A stretch of 26,637 nt of DNA. Origin: Methylococcales bacterium (GTDB lineage: Bacteria > Pseudomonadota > Gammaproteobacteria > Methylococcales > Methylomonadaceae). Location: positions 1-26,637 of the forward strand of contig JAGLEW010000073.1 in assembly GCA_023144875.1 (NCBI GenBank), read 5' to 3'. A program made the position numbers and the translations under genes. The notes below the pieces were generated by a model. It saw only the letters and a list, made by a program, of their open reading frames with translations. It made no database searches and was not told where the DNA came from. Below, piece by piece: positions 1 through 8,623 of the stretch; positions within the stretch are counted from its first letter, which is position 1; the number at the start of each line of letters is the position of its first letter.

Positions 1-125
1 TCGAATGTTCTCATAAATAGAAGGAAGATTGCCGTGATGGTTTAAGGCATCATACCGCCTATTTCAGATAAGCTGATATTAAGTCTATTAATTTTTTCAA
101 TGAATAAAACTATATTGGAGCAATA

Positions 126-224
126 ATGAAGCAAAGGGAACAGATTCAGCCGATGAAATCCACCTGTGTTGATTCAGTGAATGGAAGTTTTGAGTCGGCG
201 GGGGGCGGCAAGTCAATTGAATAG
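126..224 (+). CDS. Doubtful 32-codon open frame
   Basis: A short frame opens with ATG, preceded by GGAG five bases upstream, which is a good ribosome-binding spacing. It closes with TAG after 32 codons. The peptide has no membrane segment, no recognisable motif and a glycine-rich end (SAGGGKSIE). The frame holds two imperfect copies of GATTCAG-n2-(G/A)ATG (bases 146-157 and 173-184). I do not recognise it. The well-placed Shine-Dalgarno sequence is the only positive evidence, so it may be chance. The rest of 1-263 shows no gene; a 14-codon open tail in frame 1 (bases 1-45) is too short to judge. Confidence 0.2.
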   Translation: MKQREQIQPMKSTCVDSVNGSFESAGGGKSIE

Positions 225-263
225 GCTGGCGTTTGTTATCTCACGCCAAACCTATGGGGATTA

Positions 264-1307
264 TTAGCGGTAATAAACTTTAGAGGTTTTTTCTTCAGGG
301 ATAACGTGACCAATAGAAAAAACAGTTTCGCCAAGGGCTTTTAAGGTTTTAAGGGTTTTGGCTTCGTCTTCAGCCGCCACACAAACCACCATGCCTAAGC
401 CGCAGTTAAACGTGGTAAGCATTTCTTCATCAGCAAGCTTGCCTTGTGTTTGTAACCAGTTAAAAAGTGCTGATTGCCCCCAAGAGTCGCGGTTTATTTC
501 TGCACTTAAACCTTGTTTTAAAACACGCGGTAAATTTTCGGTAATGCCGCCGCCTGTAATGTGTGCTAATGCGTGAACATCAACGGTTTTTAATAATGAT
601 AATAAGGGTTTAACGTAAATACGGGTTGGCTCAAGCAACAAAGTCCCTAATGATTTGCCTTCTAAGGTTTCATCAAGCGAAATATTGGCGGTTTCAAGAA
701 TTTTTCGTACCAATGAATAGCCATTTGAGTGAATGCCTGATGAGGCAATTCCAATCAGTTTGTCGCCTTGTTGTACTTTTCGCCCATCAATAATGCTTGC
801 TTTTTCAACAATACCAACGCAAAAACCCGCTAAATCATACTCGCCATCGGCATACATACCAGGCATTTCAGCCGTTTCACCCCCGACTAAGGCCGCGCCT
901 GCTAATTCACAGCCTTTACCAATGCCTTCAATCACGGAGGCGGCGGTGTCTATGTCTAGTTTTCCCGTGGCAAAATAATCCAAAAAAAATAAAGCTTCTG
1001 CCCCTTGTACGATAATATCATTAACACACATGGCGACTAAATCAATGCCAATGGTGTTATGTCGATTAAGCTCAACCGCGAGTTTTAACTTTGTACCAAC
1101 GCCATCTGTGCCTGAGACTAAAATAGGCTGTTGATAACGATCAAGTGGTAATTCAAATAATGAACCAAAGCCACCCAGCCCTGCCATAACGCCCGCAATA
1201 CGGGTTTTTGCGGCAATCGGTTTAATGCGTTCCACCAGTTGGTTTCCTGCTTCTATATCAACACCTGCTTGTTTGTATGTCAGGTTTTGTGTCTCGTTTT
1301 GACTCAC
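264..1307 (-). CDS. purM: Phosphoribosylformylglycinamidine cyclo-ligase (AIR synthetase)
   Basis: PurM closes the imidazole ring in de novo purine synthesis, converting FGAM to AIR with ATP in the cytosol. The 347-residue length is normal for the family. Visible hallmarks are the nucleotide-binding GTDGVGTKLK at residues 66-75, VGGETAEMPG at 141-150, and the N-terminal YKQAGVDIEAG. The start is GTG, with AAGAGAG upstream serving as the ribosome-binding site. PurM is the last gene of a minus-strand run behind hemY (24-base gap). The usual partner purN does not follow it; only about 260 bases of mostly empty sequence lie beyond. Placement behind hem genes suggests co-transcription rather than shared pathway. 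Identification is secure. Confidence 0.97.
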   Translation of the reverse strand: MSQNETQNLTYKQAGVDIEAGNQLVERIKPIAAKTRIAGVMAGLGGFGSLFELPLDRYQQPILVSGTDGVGTKLKLAVELNRHNTIGIDLVAMCVNDIIVQGAEALFFLDYFATGKLDIDTAASVIEGIGKGCELAGAALVGGETAEMPGMYADGEYDLAGFCVGIVEKASIIDGRKVQQGDKLIGIASSGIHSNGYSLVRKILETANISLDETLEGKSLGTLLLEPTRIYVKPLLSLLKTVDVHALAHITGGGITENLPRVLKQGLSAEINRDSWGQSALFNWLQTQGKLADEEMLTTFNCGLGMVVCVAAEDEAKTLKTLKALGETVFSIGHVIPEEKTSKVYYR

Positions 1308-1331
1308 CGTTTCTCTCTTTTACTGTTGGGG

Positions 1332-2582
1332 TTAAAGGGTTGCATCGGATATAACGTTTTCAACATTATGTTTTATTTTATTAGAGGCAAGCTCTAAACC
1401 ATATTTATAACATTCGCTGGCTTTGCTTTTGTCGCCTTTATCATAAAATAAATCCCCTAATAATTGGTAGGCGGCGACGGTTGGTTCAGCGTTAAGGCTT
1501 TTTGATAGATAATCTTCCGCTTTGTCCAGTTGGTCGCATTTTAGGCTTATTTTTCCCAGCATTCGTAATAAAACGGCGTTTTCAGGGTGTGAAGCGACCC
1601 ATCTTTCTGCGGCAAGCAATTGATTTACATAATGGTTTGATTTTATGTTGCCATAAATAACCAATAATGTTTCACTCCAGTTATCAGATATGGCTTCAAC
1701 AACCGCAGGTTCAATTTCAGCGCCACCATTGGCAATAATCATTGCTGAAAAATAAATAGTACGAATCTCATTTAAGGCTTGAATATAAGGGGGAATAATC
1801 GCCCATAATGCTTGGATGTCACTCACTTGCGATTTTTCAGCCACCTGCTTTAATAAACGGCTGTAAGTTTCTATTTCTAATAACTTTATTTCCGCCTCCA
1901 GCATAACTTTATTTTTATGTAAAGAGGGCAATAATTGGCGAATGGCTTCCCAGTTTCCTAAGCTTTGATAAGATTGATGCAGTAGTTTTAAAACACTGGC
2001 ATGGGATGGGTCAAGCGAGTTTAATTTGGTTAAGGTTTTTATCGCCTCTTCAAATTGGTTTTCAGATAAATTTAATTCAGCTTGCGTTAAACCCACCGCA
2101 ATATCAACCTCACCCGTGTCATTAGTCGCTTTTCGGAGGTATTCATCACGCTTATCAATAGCGCCCCGAAATTGGGCGGCACGAGCCGCGGTTAAATAAT
2201 GCAACAACGGCGCACCACTGTTGCTCGCATGACGAATTAATACTTTTTCAGCGTTCTCCCAATTGCCTGCCGCCGAATCAACCAAGCCTTCAATTAATGC
2301 ATTTTGTGATCTATTGGCTTTATGATGTTGTCGATTTGCAAATGCTTTACCAGGCCAACGCAATAAACCCCCAATCAATCGCACAATGATATAAAGAACA
2401 ACAAAAACAATTATTTGTGTTACCACAAACACAATCGCCGTCATTTGAAAAGAGGTCTCTCCCAAACCAATTAATGCATAACCAGGTGTATCATAACTGT
2501 TTAACCATGTATGAACGACATAGCTAAAAAGCCCAATCAGAACAATCACGCCTACATAATAGATATTCTTTTTTTTCATCAT
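1332..2582 (-). CDS. hemY: HemY-like protein, membrane-anchored TPR protein of the hem operon
   Basis: This 416-residue inner-membrane protein has two N-terminal membrane helices (about residues 7-26 and 48-70). A long helical region with tetratricopeptide-like repeats follows, clearest near residues 330-395 (NAVLLRMLGKISLKCDQ, then AAYQLLGDLFYDKGD). This is the architecture of gammaproteobacterial HemY, which is unrelated to the protoporphyrinogen oxidase of the same name in Bacillus. Its role in haem biosynthesis is not biochemically defined; a scaffold is the usual suggestion. It follows hemX with an 11-base gap. The start is the first of two adjacent ATG codons, with AGAG upstream. The family call rests on topology plus position behind hemCDX. 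Confidence 0.9.
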   Translation of the reverse strand: MMKKKNIYYVGVIVLIGLFSYVVHTWLNSYDTPGYALIGLGETSFQMTAIVFVVTQIIVFVVLYIIVRLIGGLLRWPGKAFANRQHHKANRSQNALIEGLVDSAAGNWENAEKVLIRHASNSGAPLLHYLTAARAAQFRGAIDKRDEYLRKATNDTGEVDIAVGLTQAELNLSENQFEEAIKTLTKLNSLDPSHASVLKLLHQSYQSLGNWEAIRQLLPSLHKNKVMLEAEIKLLEIETYSRLLKQVAEKSQVSDIQALWAIIPPYIQALNEIRTIYFSAMIIANGGAEIEPAVVEAISDNWSETLLVIYGNIKSNHYVNQLLAAERWVASHPENAVLLRMLGKISLKCDQLDKAEDYLSKSLNAEPTVAAYQLLGDLFYDKGDKSKASECYKYGLELASNKIKHNVENVISDATL

Positions 2583-2593
2583 GAATTCTCTGT

Positions 2594-4027
2594 CTATTGC
2601 TGAGGTGAAACGCGTGGGGCGCTTTCTTTTTTGGGATTATCCGTGGTTACTTTTTCATCAGGCTTAACAGCAATGGGCTTAGTTTTTTTAGTCGCCTCAC
2701 TTGTTTTATCAGGGGCATTTTTAGGTTTTTCATCCGCTTTTATCGCTGATTTAGCTTCAGGCTTTATCGGGCTATCTTTGGTTACGTCTTTAGCCGATGC
2801 GGGCTTCTCATTATTTTTTAATGCTTCAGGGGATTTTTCTGGATTTTTTTCATCACTTTCAGCGCTTTTTTTAACCGCTTCATCCTGCAAACCTTTATCC
2901 GTTTCTATCCTTAATTTGGTAATATCTCGCAACATTTTCAAAGAAATACTAATGTCTGGTAGTTCCGTATTTACATAAGATTTTTTAAGTTCATTCAACT
3001 CATTCAGAAATGTTTTGGAAATCTTATTAATAATAAAATGTTGTTTAATCCATTCTAAGGCATCGGTCATCGTGCTTTCATACAGCGCGGTATTTTCTTG
3101 AACTAAAGCAATTTTTATGATCTCTAGCTTAAGTCCTAGCTGTTGTTTAATCAGTTTTGCTTCTTCGTGACTAAGAATTTTTTTAACTTCGCCATCATTA
3201 TGACGGACGGTTACATAGCCATCAATTTGCTGTAAAACCACCTCAACAATCCCATCGGCTTTTTCAGGTAATTTTCTATCATCCGTTTTTAAAGGCTTTT
3301 CAGCATACGGCAAAATAAGTGTTAAACGATCAACGCTATCAATCAAAGATTTTAAGCGCGCATAACTGCCCACAATATCATGAACACTGATTTCTTTTAA
3401 GCTCGCAATTTCTTTGGTAATTTGCTCTCTTATTTTAAAAGTCGCCCCATCACCACTTTCATGCAATCGTTCATCCGCCGCTTTTAACGCTTCCGCCGTT
3501 GTTTTAATATCCCCAATTAAATGCAATCGTTGATTGGCAATACTTAATAAGTATTCGGCATCCGCCATGAGCCAGTCACCCCGCGTTTTACCTAATTGTC
3601 GTTGCAACTTTAAAATAGATTCTTTTAAATCCGCATGGGCTAATTTAAGCTTCGCATCATTGGTTTTTGAAAATTCGGCTAATTTATTGGTAAAAACATC
3701 ATCCGTACTGGTCACATCCGCATCAACAGTAGTTAACAGTTTTTGTGTGGAAGCTAACTGCGCTTGAATGCTGGTAAGTTGTTTGGTAAGTGACAGCACT
3801 CGCTCGTTTTCACGCACAAATTTAGTTTGCTGAATTTCTTGTTCGTTATTTAATTGATTTATAAAGTAAAAGCCTACCATTGAGACAATAATAATTAAAA
3901 AAACCAAGATAATGAATCCAAGTCCAAATTTTGATTTTGGTTGTTCAGCTACGGCTACGACTGGTTTTGTTTCAGGTTTTTGATCTGATTTTTTTTCAAT
4001 TACTTTTTTAGTTACTTTTTCGGTCAC
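2594..4027 (-). CDS. hemX: HemX-like membrane protein with long charged C-terminal tail
   Basis: This 477-residue protein has a short lysine-rich cytoplasmic N-terminus and one membrane helix (about 34-57). A long helical, coiled-coil-prone domain follows, with the DWLMADAEYLLSIANQRL type of motif (here GDWLMADAEYLLSIANQRL near 149-167) diagnostic of the HemX family. HemX was once annotated as uroporphyrinogen-III C-methyltransferase but lacks the methyltransferase fold; its function in the hem operon is unknown. The start is GTG and overlaps the hemD stop by four bases (GTGA), indicating translational coupling. From about residue 385 the tail is low-complexity, rich in K, E, P, A, D and S and probably disordered, and it is longer than I would expect from typical HemX. 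Confidence 0.9.
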   Translation of the reverse strand: MTEKVTKKVIEKKSDQKPETKPVVAVAEQPKSKFGLGFIILVFLIIIVSMVGFYFINQLNNEQEIQQTKFVRENERVLSLTKQLTSIQAQLASTQKLLTTVDADVTSTDDVFTNKLAEFSKTNDAKLKLAHADLKESILKLQRQLGKTRGDWLMADAEYLLSIANQRLHLIGDIKTTAEALKAADERLHESGDGATFKIREQITKEIASLKEISVHDIVGSYARLKSLIDSVDRLTLILPYAEKPLKTDDRKLPEKADGIVEVVLQQIDGYVTVRHNDGEVKKILSHEEAKLIKQQLGLKLEIIKIALVQENTALYESTMTDALEWIKQHFIINKISKTFLNELNELKKSYVNTELPDISISLKMLRDITKLRIETDKGLQDEAVKKSAESDEKNPEKSPEALKNNEKPASAKDVTKDSPIKPEAKSAIKADEKPKNAPDKTSEATKKTKPIAVKPDEKVTTDNPKKESAPRVSPQQ

Positions 4028-4806
4028 TGTTTTTCCCCATTACACACGGTTATTACGGTCTTAATCATGGCATTATCCGTAGGATTGTCACTGACGAATA
4101 TGTGTTGAAATCCCAAAGTAATTGCGATTTTTTTTAAACGTTGACTAATGACAACCAGTGGTATTTTAAGTGTCAATGAAATCATGCCAGAGTCTTTTAG
4201 CATGGATAAAAAATTATGTAACGCCTCGCCACTGGTGATGGTGATGACGTTAAGTTGTTGTTTTTGTAAGTGTATCAACAGCGGATTTATAGTATAAGAA
4301 ACAGGTTTAACTCGCTTATAAACTTCTAAAACGGTAACGACTGCGCCTCGTTTTTTTAAGGTGTCGGTTAATAATTGTCGACCGCCACAGCCGCGAACCA
4401 CTAACACTCGTTGCGATGCAATATTTGTAGCCTGAAAAACCGATAAATTTAATAATGCTTCGCTGTTAAATCCTGTGGAGGGTATTAAATCAACCGTCAG
4501 ACCATTTTTTTCAATGGCGGTGGCGGTCGCTTTTCCAATGGCAACCATCTTGATTGTTTCTAGCGATATTTTATTGTTAAAATCCATTTTTAAAAAACAA
4601 TTAACCGCATTTGCACTGGTAAATATAAGCCATTGAGTGGATTTTGGTATTATGTAATCCGTGGTTTTTTTTAGAGGTTCAATCACAAGGGTTGGAAATA
4701 AAACCGCTTCACCCGCTTGCTGTTCAATTAAGGCCGTTAACGGGGTTGCTTGTGCAACAGGTCGTGTCACCAGTATTTTAAACCCCTTTAAACAATCAGT
4801 TTTCAT
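4024..4806 (-). CDS. hemD: Uroporphyrinogen-III synthase
   Basis: HemD cyclises hydroxymethylbilane with inversion of ring D, giving uroporphyrinogen III, the branch point to haem, sirohaem and B12. The 260-residue protein has the two-lobed pattern of this poorly conserved family: N-terminal GFKILVTRPVAQATPL, then WLIFTSANAVNCFL near 79-92, RVLVVRGCGGRQLL in the middle, and ITSGEALHNFL in the second lobe. It starts at ATG 12 bases after the hemC stop and overlaps hemX by four bases. Its place in hemC-hemD-hemX-hemY is the standard gammaproteobacterial order, which adds weight to the assignment. Confidence 0.95.
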   Translation of the reverse strand: MKTDCLKGFKILVTRPVAQATPLTALIEQQAGEAVLFPTLVIEPLKKTTDYIIPKSTQWLIFTSANAVNCFLKMDFNNKISLETIKMVAIGKATATAIEKNGLTVDLIPSTGFNSEALLNLSVFQATNIASQRVLVVRGCGGRQLLTDTLKKRGAVVTVLEVYKRVKPVSYTINPLLIHLQKQQLNVITITSGEALHNFLSMLKDSGMISLTLKIPLVVISQRLKKIAITLGFQHIFVSDNPTDNAMIKTVITVCNGEKQ

Positions 4807-4818
4807 GCGATTTAACGA

Positions 4819-5745
4819 TTAAGTATACAGCGCCGCTAAAATTTTACCCGCACCTTGCGCTAATAAATCATCCGCAATATCAATCCCTATTTGCGTAGCA
4901 TTTTGAATATTCCCTCTTTTTTCAGCCCGATAAATCACCGAACCATCAGGGTTTCCAACCAATCCACGCATCCATATTTGAGCGTTTTTAATTTCCGCAA
5001 AGCCTGCAATTGGCACTTGACAGCCGCCATTTAAACGCTTGTTCATGGCTCTTTCTGCTTGCAAACGAATGGTGGTTTCATCGTCTTTTAAGGCCGCTAA
5101 TAAGTGATTGATTTCGACATCATCACTTCGTGACTCAATTCCAATGGCACCTTGCCCAATCGCAGGTAAACTGATGGTTGGCTCAAGACATTCGGTAATT
5201 TTATCCTGCATTTCTAAGCGTTTTAATCCTGCCGCCGCTAAGATGATGGCATCAAATTTACCTGCATCTAATTTGGCTAACCGCGTATTGACATTGCCTC
5301 GCAATGGTAAGATTTGTGCATTAGGAAGGTGTTGTTTTAATTGACATTGACGACGAAGACTACAAGTACCAATTTTAGCGTTTTCAGGTAAGTCTTTTAA
5401 TGAGGCATATTGATTTGAAACGAACGCATCGCGTGGGTCATCCCGTTTTAAAATAACCGCTAAATGCAATCCTTCTGGAAACTCAACAGGGACATCCTTC
5501 ATTGAATGCACCGCAATATCTGCTTTTCCAGCTAACATGCCCTGCTCCAGTTCTTTGACAAACAAACCCTTTCCACCAATTTTTGCTAAAGGGGTGTCAA
5601 GAATTTTATCACCTTGCGTCATCATGGTGACAAGCTCTGTTTTAAGACTTGGAAAAGCCTGTTCTAGTTTTGCAGCAACATAGTTGGCTTGCCATAAGGC
5701 TAAAGGGCTTTTACGAGTGGCAATGCGAATTATTTTGACCGTCAA
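4819..5745 (-). CDS. hemC: Hydroxymethylbilane synthase (porphobilinogen deaminase)
   Basis: HemC polymerises four porphobilinogen molecules into hydroxymethylbilane using a covalently attached dipyrromethane cofactor. At 308 residues it is full length. Signatures are the N-terminal RIATRKSPLALWQA, GTCSLRRQCQL near 127-137, LRGNVNTRLAKLD near 148-160, and the cofactor-bearing cysteine C242 in RLNGGCQVPIAG, the same number as in the E. coli enzyme. The start is TTG: the preceding in-frame codons are a stop and GTT, AGGA sits six bases upstream of the TTG, and homologues begin only a few residues before the RIATR block. It is the first gene of the minus-strand hem run. Confidence 0.97.
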   Translation of the reverse strand: MTVKIIRIATRKSPLALWQANYVAAKLEQAFPSLKTELVTMMTQGDKILDTPLAKIGGKGLFVKELEQGMLAGKADIAVHSMKDVPVEFPEGLHLAVILKRDDPRDAFVSNQYASLKDLPENAKIGTCSLRRQCQLKQHLPNAQILPLRGNVNTRLAKLDAGKFDAIILAAAGLKRLEMQDKITECLEPTISLPAIGQGAIGIESRSDDVEINHLLAALKDDETTIRLQAERAMNKRLNGGCQVPIAGFAEIKNAQIWMRGLVGNPDGSVIYRAEKRGNIQNATQIGIDIADDLLAQGAGKILAALYT

Positions 5746-5775
5746 AACTCATCCTAATCATCAATAAAAACCGCC

Positions 5776-5781
5776 ATTGTA
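5776..5781 (-). promoter_or_regulatory. Candidate -10 box for the hemCDXY-purM operon
   Basis: On the minus strand a TACAAT hexamer lies about 30 bases before the hemC start codon, in the only sizeable gap (81 bases) between aroE and hemC. No convincing -35 hexamer is visible at 16-18 bases, so this is a candidate only. Confidence 0.35.
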
Positions 5782-5826
5782 ACCTTTTTAGTTTATGAAG
5801 TGTTATGGATAAATCAGAAATATGAC

Positions 5827-6666
5827 CTAAATCTGTTCAGGAGATTTTTGCTTTAATACGTTGATAATTGCGTGCGTATTTGGACGTACACCACGCCAAA
5901 GATAAAAAGCTTCCGCCGCTTGTTCGACCAACATTCCTAAACCATCCAAACTTTTATGTGCATTTTGCTCAATACCCCAGCGCACAAAAATAGTAGGTTC
6001 ACTGCCGTAAGACAGATCATAACAAACGCCATTTTCAGCGATAAGATTATTTGGCAATGGCGGTAATTGTCCACTTAAACTGGCCGAGGTCGCATTTAAA
6101 ATTAAATCAAACGACTGTCCTTTTAAGTCTTTAAAGCCACAGCCTTCAATTTTCCCTAAGCTTTTAAACTCTAGCGCCAATGCAATGGATTTTTCGATGG
6201 TTCGATTGGCAATCACTAATTTTTGCGGGACTTGCTGCATAATTGGCTGGATAATTCCACGACTAGCCCCCCCCGCGCCTAAAATTAAAATACGTTTTTG
6301 TTTAAGCGCTATTGCATGGTTTTGCGTTAAATCCGTCACCAAACCACAGCCATCGGTGTTATCGCCTAAAACACAGCCATTTTTTTGTAATATTAAGGTG
6401 TTAACCGCTTTTGCACATTGCGCTCTAGGGCTTAATTCTGTCGCAAATTCAAAGGCAAGTTCTTTAAGTGGTACGGTGCAATTCAGTCCTTTACCGCCTT
6501 TTTCAAAAAAATCCGTGACCGATTTTTTAAATAAACCAGCACTGACTTCTTGCGCTTGATAATCCATTATTTGCTGAGTATCTTGGGCAAATAATTGATG
6601 AATTTGAGGGGATTTACTGTGGTGAATCGGCTGTCCAAAAACAGCGTAAAAATCAGAATTACTCAT
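5827..6666 (-). CDS. aroE: Shikimate dehydrogenase (NADP)
   Basis: AroE reduces 3-dehydroshikimate to shikimate with NADPH in the aromatic amino-acid and chorismate pathway. The 279-residue protein has the substrate-binding HSKSPQIH at 16-23, NCTVPLKE with catalytic Lys68, GDNTDG at 101-106 with Asp102 as the partner residue, the Rossmann loop ILGAGGASRG at 128-137, NRT in the NADP loop, and a C-terminal DGLGMLVEQAA block. The ATG start has no clear Shine-Dalgarno sequence. It is transcribed divergently from birA and precedes hemC by 81 bases, so it may read through into the hem operon. Identification is secure. Confidence 0.96.
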   Translation of the reverse strand: MSNSDFYAVFGQPIHHSKSPQIHQLFAQDTQQIMDYQAQEVSAGLFKKSVTDFFEKGGKGLNCTVPLKELAFEFATELSPRAQCAKAVNTLILQKNGCVLGDNTDGCGLVTDLTQNHAIALKQKRILILGAGGASRGIIQPIMQQVPQKLVIANRTIEKSIALALEFKSLGKIEGCGFKDLKGQSFDLILNATSASLSGQLPPLPNNLIAENGVCYDLSYGSEPTIFVRWGIEQNAHKSLDGLGMLVEQAAEAFYLWRGVRPNTHAIINVLKQKSPEQI

Positions 6667-6751
6667 AAAGTATGATTAATAAAATAGAAAAAAAGACCGA
6701 AGATTTGTTATAGTTTGGAGCCTTATTTTGCTGCCCCTTTATTAAGTTATT

Positions 6752-7741
6752 GTGATTTTTACCAAAAACCACGCCAAAATTTTAACATGTCTTACTGAAG
6801 ATCGTTTTTATTCTGGAGCAGAATTATCCACAAACCTCGGCTTAAGTCGCTCCGCTATTTGGAAGTATTGCCAAAGTTTTTCAGATTTTGGACTCGAAAT
6901 TATTGCTTTAAAAGGTAAAGGTTATCGGCTTAATCGAAAATTAGAATTATTAAGCTATGACAATATTCACCAACATTTAACCCCCGCAACCACCGCATTA
7001 TTATCAAATTTAGAAATTCATCCTCAGCTGGCCTCAACTAATGATTATTTACTTAAGGCAATGAGCGTAAAAAATCAATCAGGTCATGTTTGTTTTGCCG
7101 AGTTTCAAACCAACGGCCGAGGACGACAAGGGCGGCAATGGGTCTCTCCTTTTGGTGCCAATATTTATTTATCGTTTTCATGGATTTTTAAAAATGGCTT
7201 TGGAAGTCTTGCAGGCTTAAGTTTAGCCATTGGCGTGGCGGTGGTACGCGCCTTAAATCAACTAGGATTTAATAATATTGGTTTGAAATGGCCGAATGAT
7301 ATTTATTGGAAACAACAAAAATTAGGCGGGGTTTTAATTGAAATTTCAGGAGAATCCAGCGGAGAATGTACCGCTATTATTGGTTTAGGACTCAACCTTT
7401 ATTTACCCGCTACAAAAACACTTAATATTGATCAATCGTGGACAGATTTAGAGAAAATAAAAACGAATCAAGTTTATTCACGTCATAAAATCGCCGCCAC
7501 ATTGTTAAATAACTTACTGACTATTAGTGCTTCTTTTGAAGAAAAAACGTTTCAGGCGTATGCCGCAGAATGGCAGCAATACGACTGTATGCAAGGGCGT
7601 GAAGTCTCTATCTACCAAGGTGAGCAGCAATTCGATGGCACTGTCATGGGTATTAATGAAAATGGGTTATTATTATTAAAAGACACATATGGAAAAATAA
7701 GCCATTTTGCCTCGGGTGAAGTGAGTTTTCGGAAAAAATAA
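6752..7741 (+). CDS. birA: BirA: biotin-protein ligase and biotin-operon repressor
   Basis: BirA activates biotin to biotinyl-AMP, transfers it to the biotin carboxyl carrier protein, and in the holo form represses biotin genes. The 329-residue protein has all three parts: an N-terminal winged helix (about 5-60, with the recognition stretch LGLSRSAIWKYCQ), a catalytic domain with GRGRQGRQW at 122-130 and KWPND at 179-183, and the small C-terminal SH3-like cap. It therefore keeps the DNA-binding domain that monofunctional ligases lack. The start is GTG with no obvious Shine-Dalgarno sequence. Its stop codon abuts the coaX ATG directly (TAAATG), so the two are one transcription unit. Confidence 0.95.
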   Translation: MIFTKNHAKILTCLTEDRFYSGAELSTNLGLSRSAIWKYCQSFSDFGLEIIALKGKGYRLNRKLELLSYDNIHQHLTPATTALLSNLEIHPQLASTNDYLLKAMSVKNQSGHVCFAEFQTNGRGRQGRQWVSPFGANIYLSFSWIFKNGFGSLAGLSLAIGVAVVRALNQLGFNNIGLKWPNDIYWKQQKLGGVLIEISGESSGECTAIIGLGLNLYLPATKTLNIDQSWTDLEKIKTNQVYSRHKIAATLLNNLLTISASFEEKTFQAYAAEWQQYDCMQGREVSIYQGEQQFDGTVMGINENGLLLLKDTYGKISHFASGEVSFRKK

Positions 7742-8476
7742 ATGATTTTATTGCTTGATATTGGGAACAGCCGTTTGAAATGGGCGCAACAAAATAATGG
7801 CGTTATAAGTGCAACTCAAGCGTTGTATCACCAAAAAACCTCGTTTTATGAGCAATTAAAAACCGCGTGGAAAAACGTACCTGCACCTGATATTGTCGGC
7901 ATCTCTTCCGTAGGCGCTGACCATATTAAACAAGTCATTATTGACGTAATTCAAGTAATATGGGGCACTATTAAAATTATTTCCGCGGCGAGTACTTCCG
8001 AAGATTTTGGTGTTAAAAATAGTTATCAGTACCCTCAAAAATTAGGGGTGGATCGCTGGCTAGGTTTAATTGCAAGTTATTATAGTTATCAACAATCACT
8101 ATGGGTCATTGATTGCGGAACCGCCATAACGATGGATTTTATTGATGAGACTGGCATCCACAAAGGCGGTGTCATTAGCGCAGGATTGCACTTAATGAAA
8201 ACGGCATTATCAAACAACACACAAGATTTAGCGTTATATAATAAAGCCCATCACTTAGAGCTGGCTCACCAAACTGACAAAGCTATTTTTAGTGGCACAT
8301 TGTATGCTATTACTGGACTGATAAATGGCCTGTTAAGCGATTACCCATCCGACTCAATACTCATCATAACAGGCGGTGATGCGGACAAAATTGCCGATCA
8401 TCTATCTCACCCTGTTATTATAGAGCCAGACTTAGTTTTACAGGGCTTAGCGCTTTTTATTCAAAAATATTTATGA
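7742..8476 (+). CDS. coaX: Type III pantothenate kinase
   Basis: CoaX phosphorylates pantothenate, the first step of coenzyme A synthesis, and is the feedback-resistant alternative to CoaA. The 244-residue protein shows the ASKHA-fold signatures LLLDIGNSRLKW with Asp6, LGVDRWLGL with Asp104, DCGTAITMDF with Asp124, KGGVISAGLHL, and a late TGGDA phosphate loop. It lies immediately downstream of birA with no gap, an arrangement common in bacteria where the two are sometimes fused. Its stop overlaps the next small gene by four bases (ATGA). Confidence 0.96.
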   Translation: MILLLDIGNSRLKWAQQNNGVISATQALYHQKTSFYEQLKTAWKNVPAPDIVGISSVGADHIKQVIIDVIQVIWGTIKIISAASTSEDFGVKNSYQYPQKLGVDRWLGLIASYYSYQQSLWVIDCGTAITMDFIDETGIHKGGVISAGLHLMKTALSNNTQDLALYNKAHHLELAHQTDKAIFSGTLYAITGLINGLLSDYPSDSILIITGGDADKIADHLSHPVIIEPDLVLQGLALFIQKYL

Positions 8477-8619
8477 AAATACTCTTTTTTTTATTACTAC
8501 TTACCAATCTCATTTACTTTTTAGGTCAGTCGTCCCCTCATTATATTAATGAGCTTATGTTTGGAACACCACCCCCTCAGGCACAAATTCTATTGCTAAA
8601 AGAAAAACAAAAAGAATGA
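8473..8619 (+). CDS. 48-residue membrane protein, possible stub of a SPOR-domain protein
   Basis: A 48-codon frame overlaps the coaX stop by ATGA, which argues for translational coupling and a real gene. The peptide starts with one strongly hydrophobic helix (ILFFLLLLTNLIYFLG, residues 3-18). A proline-containing linker (GTPPPQAQ) and a short charged end (LLLKEKQKE) follow. In other gammaproteobacteria coaX is often followed by a SPOR-domain protein with just such an N-terminal helix and a similar linker; here no SPOR domain follows. The stop codon lies four bases from the end of mlaA on the other strand, leaving no room for one. Reading it as a truncated remnant is inference; it could be an independent small membrane protein. 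Confidence 0.6.
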   Translation: MKILFFLLLLTNLIYFLGQSSPHYINELMFGTPPPQAQILLLKEKQKE

Positions 8620-8623
8620 TTTT

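Noticed and set aside
227..248. TGGCG/CGCCA hairpin as a purM terminator
   Set aside because: The stem has five pairs, the loop is 12 bases, and no T run follows on the minus strand.
358..1015. Three overlapping plus-strand frames opposite purM
   Set aside because: They are antisense to a secure housekeeping gene, and their products are compositionally odd and unlike any protein family.
2631..2978. Open plus-strand frame rich in Ser, Phe and Leu opposite the end of hemX
   Set aside because: It is the mirror of the low-complexity hemX tail, with no ribosome-binding site and no domain.
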